This document shows positions 7,940 to 15,642 of a stretch of DNA of 51,049 nt, in pieces. Each line of letters opens with the position of its first letter. Position 1 is the first letter of the stretch. The position numbers and the translations under genes were made by a program. Source of the DNA: Variovorax boronicumulans NBRC 103145 (lineage in GTDB: Bacteria > Pseudomonadota > Gammaproteobacteria > Burkholderiales > Burkholderiaceae_C). Under the pieces are notes generated by a model. That model was not told the DNA's origin. It saw nothing but the letters and a program-made list of their open reading frames with translations, and ran no database searches. The DNA is taken from assembly GCF_001591345.1 (NCBI RefSeq), contig NZ_BCUS01000040.1, positions 1 through 51,049 of the forward strand, read 5' to 3'.

Positions 7940-10414
7940 TCAGTAGCGCAGGGTGCGGCGCGATTCGAGGTCGGCATCGACCTGCGCGGGCGTGAGCCGC
8001 TCCGGCTTGCATTCGAAGCGCTCGAACAGCGCCAGCTGGTCGGCGTAGTGGCGGTCGCGCACGCCGGCCGGGCTCACGAAGCCGCTCTGCCCCGGCGCGG
8101 CGACCGAGCACATGTCGAGCGCGCCCGGGCGCATCACGACGCGGTAGTTGAGCGTGCCGCGGTTCATGTAGGGACTGACCTCGGGCTCGTCGCCCGCGCC
8201 GGCCCACGGCACGCCGATGGCGTTGATGCGCGAGAAGCGATGCCGCACCACGGGCGTGGTCCACGCGGCCATGTCGGGCCCGAGGCGGGTGCGCAGCTCG
8301 CCCACCGCATCGGTCAGCGCGGCGCGCACCATCGCGCGCGGGTCCTGCCCGTTGAAGAAGTCGTGGCGCTGCGGCACGCCCGAGGCCGGGCCGCTCAGCG
8401 CGTTCCACAGCAGCTTGGCCACGGCCGCGGGCTGGGCGCTGCCCGGCGAGCCGCGCGGCGTGAGCGTGGGGTAGCCGAGGTTGGCGTAGGTGGCGAACAC
8501 GGCCGGCGGCAGGTCGTCGGCCAGCAGGCGCCGCGACATCGCGCCCAGCCAGGCGCGCAGCACGGTGGTGGCGCGGTTGTCGTACACCTCGCCGCCCGGG
8601 GCGACGCGGTTCTTCAGGTCCCAGTTGGCGAGCAGGTCGGCCGCGCGGCGCGCGGGGTCGCCGGCCGGCAGGCCCTTGGCCGCGTCGACGATGACAGGCA
8701 CGAAGTAGCGCGCGTTCAGGTCGGCCAATGCCGCGCCCTGGCTCACGCGCCAGACCTCGTCGGCGCCCAGCTTGGCCGTGCCCTGCAGCTGTGCGTGAAT
8801 CTCGGCCACGCGGTCGACGTGCGAGAAGTTCGCGCCGTCCGCGCGCAGGCCTTCGGCGATCTGGTTGTTCCAGCTCGCGAGGTAGCCCTGCGCGGGGTTG
8901 TAGGCGCGCGGGTTGGCGCTGAACGGCAGGCTGCCCTGCCACTCCATGCTGCCGTCGCCGCGCGCGGGAAAGCGGATGTCCTGCGTGGCCGGGCGGCGCG
9001 GCATGCGACCCAGGCCCACGGCGCCGATGTTGCCCGCCACGTCGGCGTAGAACCAGGTGATGGACGCCGCCACGCGCTCGCCCTGCGCGAGAAAGCCCGA
9101 CCAGTCGCGCGCCCGTGCGGCACGCGCCCAGCCCAGCATGGTCTCGACCTCGCGGCCCTGCCAGGTGCTGCGCGCGGTGTAGGCGCGGGCGTTGTCCACG
9201 TCCCAGCTCTGCACGAAGCCGTGCACCGTGGCGTAGATGTCCACGCTCTGCGGCGCGGCGCCCTTCACGCGGATGACGTCGGTGCGCCGGGTCATCGGGC
9301 GGTAGGCGCCGTCGTACCTGTATTCGTGGCGGTTGGCCGGGTTCAGTTCTTCCTGGTAGATGTCGTTGGTGTCGAGCGAGCCCACCGTCGATCCCCAGGC
9401 GATGGTGCCGTTGGTGCCGAACAGCACGGGCAGCAGGCCGATGGGCGTGAGGCCCGTGAGGTCATAGCCCGCGCCGTGCAGGCCGATGCCGTGCACGAAC
9501 GACGGGTTGTTGAAGCCCTGCTGCGGGCCGTTGTACAGGACGGCCACGCCTTCCTTGGTGCGCGAGGGGCCGAGCACCCAGGCGTTGCTGGCGGTCGGCA
9601 TGCCTTCGGTGGCGGCCAGGCCCATGCGGGCGACCTGCGTGGCGCGGAAGTCGGCGGCGGCCTGCGCGGAAACCGGCGCGAGCGCGGCGCCGCCGGGCTC
9701 GGCGCTCGCCAGCCGGTTCGCGTTGCCGCGTGGCACGATGGTCGGCGCGGTCGGGTCTTCGAGCCAGCGCAGCTGCTCGTACAGCTGCAGGCCGGCCACG
9801 TCGCCGCGCGCGGCCTTGAGCTGGTTGAGCAGCGAGAGGTTCGCGACCTCCGCCGTGCCCGCGAAGAAGCGGTTGAGGATCAGGCCGATCCAGACCATGG
9901 CCACGTCGTCCGCGGTCCAGGGCGCGGGCTCGAAGCCGTTGTCGATGAACTCGCGCGGCATCAACTTCGCGCGGTCGGCCAGCACGTCGCGGATGCGCGC
10001 GTTGACGCCCGCGGCGTAGCCTTCGAACATGGCGCGGTCGTCCGCGTTCAATGCATCGATCTGGCGGCGGATCGACACCGGATCGATGTTGGAGCGCGTG
10101 GCCTTGTCGGTCGCGACGAACTCGGCCCCCAGCACCTCGGCCACGCTGCCGTTGCCCGAGCGCCGCGCCATCTCCAGCTGGTAGAGCCGGTCTTCGGCGA
10201 CGGCATAGCCGAAGCCATGGAACAGGCCGCGCGTGTCGCTGGCGTAGACGTGCGGCACGCCGTAGCGGTCGCGCTTGATGGTGACTTCACTGCTGCCGCC
10301 CGGGGCGGTCGCGGCGCAGCCGGCCAGCAACGCGGCGGCGAACAGCACGGTGCCGGTCGCGCGCCGGCGACGCAGGGAACGAAGCAGCGGGTGCATGGGG
10401 TGGGCGGCGTTCAT
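7940..10414 (-). CDS. Penicillin G acylase-like lipoprotein (N-terminal nucleophile amidase)
   Basis: An 824-residue N-terminal-nucleophile hydrolase of the penicillin amidase family. A lipoprotein signal is visible: a basic N-terminus, a hydrophobic stretch, then lipobox LLAGC with C33. The alpha-chain region opens RDRYGVPHVYASD and includes AVAEDRLYQLEM. The autocatalytic Ser is S276 in ASNAWVLG; downstream NGPQQGF, YGIGLHGAGYD-like (HGIGLHGAGYD) and FGTNGTIAWGST closely follow the beta chain of E. coli penicillin G acylase as I remember it. The family cleaves arylacetyl and acyl amides; penicillin G acylase prefers phenylacetyl groups. In this aryl-acid island a role in freeing arylacetic acids from amide conjugates is plausible. 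AHL acylase activity is the main alternative. An internal ATG at 10396 is a possible alternative start. Confidence 0.88.
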   Translation of the reverse strand: MNAAHPMHPLLRSLRRRRATGTVLFAAALLAGCAATAPGGSSEVTIKRDRYGVPHVYASDTRGLFHGFGYAVAEDRLYQLEMARRSGNGSVAEVLGAEFVATDKATRSNIDPVSIRRQIDALNADDRAMFEGYAAGVNARIRDVLADRAKLMPREFIDNGFEPAPWTADDVAMVWIGLILNRFFAGTAEVANLSLLNQLKAARGDVAGLQLYEQLRWLEDPTAPTIVPRGNANRLASAEPGGAALAPVSAQAAADFRATQVARMGLAATEGMPTASNAWVLGPSRTKEGVAVLYNGPQQGFNNPSFVHGIGLHGAGYDLTGLTPIGLLPVLFGTNGTIAWGSTVGSLDTNDIYQEELNPANRHEYRYDGAYRPMTRRTDVIRVKGAAPQSVDIYATVHGFVQSWDVDNARAYTARSTWQGREVETMLGWARAARARDWSGFLAQGERVAASITWFYADVAGNIGAVGLGRMPRRPATQDIRFPARGDGSMEWQGSLPFSANPRAYNPAQGYLASWNNQIAEGLRADGANFSHVDRVAEIHAQLQGTAKLGADEVWRVSQGAALADLNARYFVPVIVDAAKGLPAGDPARRAADLLANWDLKNRVAPGGEVYDNRATTVLRAWLGAMSRRLLADDLPPAVFATYANLGYPTLTPRGSPGSAQPAAVAKLLWNALSGPASGVPQRHDFFNGQDPRAMVRAALTDAVGELRTRLGPDMAAWTTPVVRHRFSRINAIGVPWAGAGDEPEVSPYMNRGTLNYRVVMRPGALDMCSVAAPGQSGFVSPAGVRDRHYADQLALFERFECKPERLTPAQVDADLESRRTLRY

Positions 10415-10433
10415 CGGATCGACGCGAGGGCGT

Positions 10434-11600
10434 TCAGGGCACCAGCTTCCACTGGCCCTTCTCGAGCTTCACGACGACGCGCGAGCGGTCGTCCGAGCCG
10501 TAGCGCTCGGTCGGCTTGAAGTTGTAGACGCTGTGCGTTCCCACCAGCTCCTTGGTGCTCACGATGGCGTCGCGCAGCGCCAGGCGGAACTGCGGCGTGC
10601 CGGGCTCGGCTTTGGTGGCCAGCGCGCGCTGGGCGGCGTCCAGGTACACCAGCCAGGCGTCGAAGGTGTAGGCCGAGAAGGCGTCGGTCGGCGGTGCGCC
10701 GTTGGCTTTCTGGTAGGCCGCGCGGAAGTCCATCGACACCTTGCGGATCGGGTTGTCGTTGGGCAGCTGCTCGGCCACGATCACCGGGCCCGTGGGGGCC
10801 AGCAGGCCTTCGACCGACGCACCGCCCACGCGCACGAAGTCGGGGTTGATGAGCGCGTGCATGCCGTAGATCTGGCCCTTGTAGCCGCGCTCCGAAAGCG
10901 CGAGATACGGCAGCGCGCCCGGCGTGCCCGAGGTGCCGGTGATCACCGCGTCGGGGCGCAGCGCCACGATCTTGAGCACCTGCCCGGTCACCGAAGCGTC
11001 GCCGCGCGCATAGCGCTCGTTCGACACGATCTTGATGCCGGCCGGCTCGGCGCTCTTTTGCAGTGCGCCGTACACCAGGTCGCCCCAGGCGTCGGAGAAG
11101 CCGATGTAGCCCACCGTCTTCACGCCCGACTTCTTCATGCGCTCGACCACCGCGCTCACCATGAGCGGCGCGGGCTGCGGCAGCGTGACCATCCACGCGC
11201 CCTCCTCGCCCGGCAGGTTGGCGTTGGCGATGGAGATCAGCGGCGTCTTGGTTTCGCGCGCCACGCCGGCAATGGCCAGCGCGCCGGGCGAACCGGCCGT
11301 GCCGATGATGACGTCGACCTTGTCCTCGTCGATCATCTTGCGTGCGTTGCGCGCGGCCGTGGTGGGGTCGGACGCGTCATCGAGCTGCACCAGCTGGATC
11401 TTGCGGCCGCCCAGGTCGGCCTTGTAGGCGAGCGCGGCCTTCATGCCCTTTTCGTACGGAATGCCCAGCGACGACACCGGCCCCGACAGCGAGGTGATGA
11501 AGCCGACCTTCAAATCGGCGGCCCACGCGCTGGCGGCGCTCAGCGCGCCGAGGCCCGCGGCGACGGCCGCGAGGGTGCGAATTCGGTTCAGGACTTTCAT
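10434..11600 (-). CDS. ABC transporter periplasmic binding protein (LivK-type), paralogue 3
   Basis: A 388-residue periplasmic binding protein with a signal peptide (MKVLNRIRTLAAVAAGLGAL, cleavage near SAWA/ADLK). The mature part starts DLKVGFITSLSGPVSSLG and carries LDDASDPTTAARNARK, GYIGFSDAWGDLVYGAL and a GQWKLVP C-terminus. It is the most upstream of three paralogues in the island and lies 56 bases after the SDR gene. Like them it has no dedicated permease beside it and presumably shares LivH/LivMG/LivF. Having several binding proteins for one channel would widen the range of ligands taken up. Confidence 0.9.
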   Translation of the reverse strand: MKVLNRIRTLAAVAAGLGALSAASAWAADLKVGFITSLSGPVSSLGIPYEKGMKAALAYKADLGGRKIQLVQLDDASDPTTAARNARKMIDEDKVDVIIGTAGSPGALAIAGVARETKTPLISIANANLPGEEGAWMVTLPQPAPLMVSAVVERMKKSGVKTVGYIGFSDAWGDLVYGALQKSAEPAGIKIVSNERYARGDASVTGQVLKIVALRPDAVITGTSGTPGALPYLALSERGYKGQIYGMHALINPDFVRVGGASVEGLLAPTGPVIVAEQLPNDNPIRKVSMDFRAAYQKANGAPPTDAFSAYTFDAWLVYLDAAQRALATKAEPGTPQFRLALRDAIVSTKELVGTHSVYNFKPTERYGSDDRSRVVVKLEKGQWKLVP

Positions 11601-11656
11601 GGCGATGCTCCAGAGGTGATGTTTTTGAACGGAACGAAACGGACGCTGAAATGAAA

Positions 11657-12391
11657 CTAGAGGGCCAGGCTGCCGACGCTGGTGCCGCCGCAGACATACA
11701 AGACCTGACCGGTGACGAAGCTGTTCTCGGGCGCGGCGAAGAAACGCACGGCGCGTGCCACGTCGGCCGATTCGCCCAGGCGCTTGACGGGCACCGAGGC
11801 CGCGAGCGCGCGCTCCTTCTCGCTGCCGGCCTCGACCACGTCGTAGAACATGTCGGTGCGGATCGGGCCCGGCGCCACCACGTTCACCGTGATGCCGTCG
11901 GCCGCGAGCTCCAGCGCCCAGGTGCGCGCCATGCCCAGCATGCCGGCCTTGGTGGCCGAATAGCTGGTGCGCGTGGCCAGGCCCAGCGCGGCGCGCGACG
12001 ACAGCAGCACCACGCGGCCGAAGCGCTGCGCACGCATCGCGGGCAGCGCGCCCTGCACGAGCTGGATGGCGCAGCCCAGGTGCAGCTCGACCAGCGCATC
12101 GAGGTCGTCGAGCTTCACGTCGGGCAGCAGCGCGGCGCGGATGACGCCGGCGTTGTGGACGATCGTGGTCGGTGCGAAGCGTTCGACCAGTTCGCGCACG
12201 GCCTGGCCGGTGGCGGCGCGATCGGCCAAGTCGACCTCGAGGCTGTGCATCTTGGGGTGGTCGATCTCGGCCTTGCGGCGCGCGAGCGAGATCACTTCGT
12301 AGCCCTGCGCGAGCAGGTCTTCGCAGATGGCCTTTCCGATGCCGGCGCTGCCGCCGGTGACGGCCGCGACCTTGGGTGCGGCGGCGCTCAT
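11657..12391 (-). CDS. SDR family NAD(P)-dependent oxidoreductase
   Basis: A 244-residue classical short-chain dehydrogenase/reductase. The cofactor loop is TGGSAGIG near residues 13-20, the structural NAG is in IVHNAGV, and the catalytic S...YxxxK is complete (LLSSRAALG, then SYSATKAG). A PGPIRTDMF motif follows. The start at 12391 overlaps the cyclase-family gene stop by four bases (ATGA); an upstream in-frame ATG would sit inside that gene. It is intact, unlike the SDR domain fused to DUF35 two genes upstream. The likely role is reversible oxidation of a hydroxy intermediate in the island's pathway; substrate unknown. Confidence 0.9.
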   Translation of the reverse strand: MSAAAPKVAAVTGGSAGIGKAICEDLLAQGYEVISLARRKAEIDHPKMHSLEVDLADRAATGQAVRELVERFAPTTIVHNAGVIRAALLPDVKLDDLDALVELHLGCAIQLVQGALPAMRAQRFGRVVLLSSRAALGLATRTSYSATKAGMLGMARTWALELAADGITVNVVAPGPIRTDMFYDVVEAGSEKERALAASVPVKRLGESADVARAVRFFAAPENSFVTGQVLYVCGGTSVGSLAL

Positions 12392-13203
12392 GCCGTGGCT
12401 CCCACCAGGGCCAGCACGCGCAGCGGGCTGCCGCTGCCCTTCTCGATCTTCAGCGGCGGGCAGATCAGCACCGCGCCCGATGCCGGCAGCAGGTCGAGGT
12501 TGCTCAGGCACTGCAGGCCGTAGCGGCCCGCGCCGTGCATGTAGTAGTGGCAGGGGTACGGCGGACGCAGGTGGTAGCCCTGCCCCGCGTCGGTGCCGAT
12601 GGCTTCGGAGCCGAAGCCCAGCACGTCGCGCTGCTCGACCAGGAAGCGCACGGCCTCGGTGCTCGGGCCGGGCGTGTGCTGGCCGGTCTCGTCGAAGTTC
12701 TGGTAGGCCTCGGGGTCGGTGCGCTTGGACCAGTCGGTGCGCATGAGCACCCACGCGCCCTTCGGGATGCGGCCATGTGCCGCCTCATAGGCCTCGATAT
12801 CTTCGAGCGTCAGCAGGTAGTCGGGGTCGTCCTTCACCTGCGGCGAGCAGTCGATCACGCAGGCCGGCGCCACGAAGTGCTGCACGGGAATGGTGTCGAC
12901 CGAGTTGTTCGGCAGGTCGCGGCCCGAGATCCAGTGGATCGGCGCGTCGAAGTGCGTGCCGGTGTGCTCGCCGCAGGAAAAATTGTTCCAGTACCAGCCC
13001 GGGCCGCGCTCGTCGTACTTGGACACCTCCTCGATGCGGAAGGGCCAGCATTGGCCCATCTCGGGCGGCAGCGCGATCTGCGGAAACTCGGGCGTGAGCG
13101 TCTGCGTGAGGTCGATCACGCGGATGCGGCCGCTGGCCATGGCGGTCACGAGGCTGCCGAGGACTTCGGCGGCGGACATCAGTTCGTTGGTGGTCGTGGT
13201 CAT
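12388..13203 (-). CDS. Cyclase-family metal-dependent hydrolase (isatin hydrolase / kynurenine formamidase-like)
   Basis: A 271-residue protein of the 'putative cyclase' family (Pfam cyclase, PF04199). The metal-binding motif HTGTHFDAPIH spans H80, H84, D86 and H90. This family includes bacterial kynurenine formamidase and manganese-dependent isatin hydrolase, which open an N-acyl bond next to an aromatic ring. Placement between a retro-aldolase-like pair and an SDR, in an operon with oxygenases and an indolepyruvate oxidoreductase-like enzyme, makes isatin hydrolysis to isatinate an attractive role; that is inference. Kynurenine formamidase is less likely because no other kynurenine genes are seen. 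ATGA overlap couples it to the SDR downstream; a 16-base gap separates it from the gene before. Confidence 0.85.
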   Translation of the reverse strand: MTTTTNELMSAAEVLGSLVTAMASGRIRVIDLTQTLTPEFPQIALPPEMGQCWPFRIEEVSKYDERGPGWYWNNFSCGEHTGTHFDAPIHWISGRDLPNNSVDTIPVQHFVAPACVIDCSPQVKDDPDYLLTLEDIEAYEAAHGRIPKGAWVLMRTDWSKRTDPEAYQNFDETGQHTPGPSTEAVRFLVEQRDVLGFGSEAIGTDAGQGYHLRPPYPCHYYMHGAGRYGLQCLSNLDLLPASGAVLICPPLKIEKGSGSPLRVLALVGATA

Positions 13204-13219
13204 CGTGTGATTCCTCTGC

Positions 13220-14473
13220 TCAGCCGCCCGCCGCGAGTTCGCGTTCGAGCACCTTGGGGTTGTCGCGCCAGCGCTCGAGCCACTCCTGCGCCACGTCGCC
13301 GGGGTACACGTCTTCCACGCCGTCGCGCAGCGCCTTCACGATGGCGTTGGCCAGCGTGGCGGGTGCCAGCTTGGGCGGCGGCGTGTGCTGGTTCCATTCG
13401 TCGTCGATGGGGCCGGGGAACACGTTGATCACGCGGATGCCGGCGGGCCGCATCTCGGCGCGCAGGCACTGCGCCAGCGAATGCGCCGCGGCCTTCGAGG
13501 CACTGAAGGTGCCGTGCGGCGGGAAGTTGCTCAGCGCGTAGATCGACAGCAGGTTGACCCACGCCGTCGCGCCCGTGGCGCCGTCGGCCGAGCGGCCCTT
13601 GAGCGCGGGGCCGAACTCCTGCGCCAGGCGCAGCAGGCCGAAGTAGTTGATGTCCATCTCGGCCTTGGCCACGTCGGTGCCGCGCCGCGCACCGATGCCG
13701 AAGGTGCGGTGCACCTCGGCGTTGTTGATCACGATGTCGACCTTGCCGCCGATGGAGCCGGCCAGCTCGGTCACCTGGCGGCCGTTGGTGAGGTCCAGCG
13801 GCACGAGCGTGACCTGCGGCAGCGCCGAGATGTCATCGAGCCCGTCGCCCATCTTCTTCCACGGTTCGGCATGGCCGACCCAGACGATGTCGGCGCCGGC
13901 CTTCACCAGCGCACGCACGAGGGCCTGGCCCGTCTCGGTCTTGCCGTCGGTCACCAGCACCTTGCGGAACTTGGGGTCGCTGGTCATTTCGCGCAGCATC
14001 TTGTCGTCGGCCATGTGGGGACTCCCTTCAGTCGGAAAAGCAATGAGGACGGCCTGGCCGGCACGGTCGAGCCGGGCGCCGACACGCACGCGCGTGGGCG
14101 CATCGCCGACCTCGCCGTGCAGGTGGACCATGAGCGTGGGGCCGGCATCCAGGTGCACCAGGCCCAGCCGCCAGGGCAGCCGCTCGCGAAAGAACAGGTC
14201 GTTGCTGTGGTGCAGCGTGGTGCTGCCGAGCAGCGCGCCCTCGCCGCTCTGCTGGCGCCAGCGCAACGCGGCCGACAGGCACTTGTGGCAGACCTCGCGC
14301 GGCGGGTACTGCACGGTGCCGCAGTCCTCGCAGGTCTGCAGCTCGAAGCGGCCTTCGGCGGCAGCGGCCGTGAGGCCGAGCGCCACGCGGCCGCGCGCGC
14401 CGGGCGGCAGGTTCATCTGCCGGGTGCGCAGCACCGGGTTCTTGCGCGGGGGGCGCATCATCGGCATGGTCAT
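13220..14473 (-). CDS. DUF35 OB-fold/zinc-ribbon protein fused to a degenerate SDR domain
   Basis: A 417-residue two-domain protein. Residues about 20-145 are a DUF35 acyl-CoA-binding unit: a zinc ribbon with C48, C51, C62 and C65 (CEDCG...CHKC) and then an OB-fold. Residues about 168-410 are SDR-like. The SDR part is odd: its glycine loop reads TDGKTETG instead of TGxxxGIG, and the catalytic Tyr of YxxxK is Phe (F323 in GTFSASK; K327 and S310 are kept). DUF35 proteins partner thiolase-fold enzymes, and the next gene upstream encodes one, joined by an ATGA overlap. The pair probably forms a heteromer; the SDR part may be structural. One continuous frame supports a true fusion. Confidence 0.87.
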   Translation of the reverse strand: MTMPMMRPPRKNPVLRTRQMNLPPGARGRVALGLTAAAAEGRFELQTCEDCGTVQYPPREVCHKCLSAALRWRQQSGEGALLGSTTLHHSNDLFFRERLPWRLGLVHLDAGPTLMVHLHGEVGDAPTRVRVGARLDRAGQAVLIAFPTEGSPHMADDKMLREMTSDPKFRKVLVTDGKTETGQALVRALVKAGADIVWVGHAEPWKKMGDGLDDISALPQVTLVPLDLTNGRQVTELAGSIGGKVDIVINNAEVHRTFGIGARRGTDVAKAEMDINYFGLLRLAQEFGPALKGRSADGATGATAWVNLLSIYALSNFPPHGTFSASKAAAHSLAQCLRAEMRPAGIRVINVFPGPIDDEWNQHTPPPKLAPATLANAIVKALRDGVEDVYPGDVAQEWLERWRDNPKVLERELAAGG

Positions 14474-15642
14474 GCGGGTCTCCCGAGGATGACGGCGCCT
14501 GTGCAGAGGCAGCGGTCATAGGTCACCATGCCGAAGCCCGCGACGAGGCCCAGCTGGGCATTGGGCACGGCGCGCGCGCCGGCCTGGTCGGTCAGTTGGC
14601 GGATCGCCTCGACCATGCCGAGGAAACCACCTGCCGCACCGGCCTGCCCGGCCGAGAGCTGGCCGCCGCTGGTGTTGTTCGGAAAGCTGCCGTCGAAGGT
14701 CATGGTGTTGGCCTGCACGAAGGCCGAGCCCTCGCCCTTCTCGCAGAAGCCCAGGTCCTCGAACTGCATCATCACGATGACGGGGTAGTCGTCGTAGGTC
14801 TGCACGAAGTCGAGCGCGGCGGGCTGCACGCCGGCCTGCGCGTAGAGGTCGTCGCGGTCCTTGCGCCAGCCACCCTGCACCATCACCGGGTCTTCGGCGT
14901 AGGCGTTGTGGCGCTCGATGGCGCCGCGGATCACGACGTGCGCCAGGCCCAGGTCGCGCGCACGCTCCTCGCTCATCACGAGGAAGGCGTCGGCGCCTGC
15001 GCAGGGCATCACGCAATCGAACAGGTGGATCGGATCGGAGATGGGCCGCGCGGCCATGTACTCGTCGAGCGTGAGGCCCTTCTTGAACATGGCGTTGGGG
15101 TTGCCCAGCGCGTTGGTGCGCTGGTCCACGCAGATGCGGCCGAAGTCTTCGCGCGTGGCGCCGTAGGTGCGCATGTAGTTGGCGGTGATGAACGCGAAGA
15201 TCGAGTTCGGGCCACCCGAGCCGTAGGGGTAGCTCGCGTCGCGCGCGAAGTTGCTGAAGCTGCCCAGCGTCTGGCGGAAGGAGTCGACGTGGTTGGTGTC
15301 AGCGCCCACGCAGGCGACGATGTCGGCATCGCCCGCCTGCACCGCACGCGCCGCGCGGCGCAGGCACATCACGCCCGAGGCGCCGCCGGTGGGCATGTGG
15401 TCGAGCCAGCGCGGCGACAGGCCCAGGTGCTGCGTGACGCCCACGGCCGTGTCGGGCGCGAGCGAGAAGCTGCTCAGGCACAGGCCGTCGATCTGTTCCT
15501 TGGCCACGCCGCTGGCCTGCACCAGCGCGTCGATGGCCTGGCCGACGAACCAGTGCGCGGTGCGCGTGGAGTAGCGCACGTAGGGCACGGTGACGGGCAC
15601 CGCGACCGCGACGCCTTCGTAGGAGAGCCGTCGCTTGGTCAT
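14470..15642 (-). CDS. Thiolase-fold protein lacking thiolase Cys and His (possible retro-aldolase)
   Basis: A 390-residue protein of the SCP-x/lipid-transfer thiolase group. The position of the nucleophilic Cys holds glycine (TGGASG, G87), and the usual GHP loop near the end reads GQAGAAGG (Q333). The motifs NTSGGQLS and QTYDDYPVIV (Y283, Y286) are present. Loss of both catalytic residues argues against a thiolase reaction. In steroid side-chain degradation the thiolase-fold protein Ltp2, bound to a DUF35 domain, is a retro-aldolase; here too a DUF35 protein is encoded next door. I infer C-C cleavage of a tertiary beta-hydroxyacyl-CoA with release of acetyl-CoA. Start 15642 is chosen for its ATGA overlap with the ligase gene. 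Confidence 0.85.
   Translation of the reverse strand: MTKRRLSYEGVAVAVPVTVPYVRYSTRTAHWFVGQAIDALVQASGVAKEQIDGLCLSSFSLAPDTAVGVTQHLGLSPRWLDHMPTGGASGVMCLRRAARAVQAGDADIVACVGADTNHVDSFRQTLGSFSNFARDASYPYGSGGPNSIFAFITANYMRTYGATREDFGRICVDQRTNALGNPNAMFKKGLTLDEYMAARPISDPIHLFDCVMPCAGADAFLVMSEERARDLGLAHVVIRGAIERHNAYAEDPVMVQGGWRKDRDDLYAQAGVQPAALDFVQTYDDYPVIVMMQFEDLGFCEKGEGSAFVQANTMTFDGSFPNNTSGGQLSAGQAGAAGGFLGMVEAIRQLTDQAGARAVPNAQLGLVAGFGMVTYDRCLCTGAVILGRPA

Noticed and set aside
7940..10414. Beta-lactam resistance gene
   Set aside because: Penicillin acylase similarity does not imply resistance; the context is catabolic and no beta-lactamase motifs are present.
7808..10519. A 903-codon open frame on the plus strand opposite the acylase gene
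   Set aside because: It is rich in Arg, Ala, His and Gly without any domain, and lies opposite a clearly conserved enzyme. Long antisense frames are common in DNA this GC-rich.
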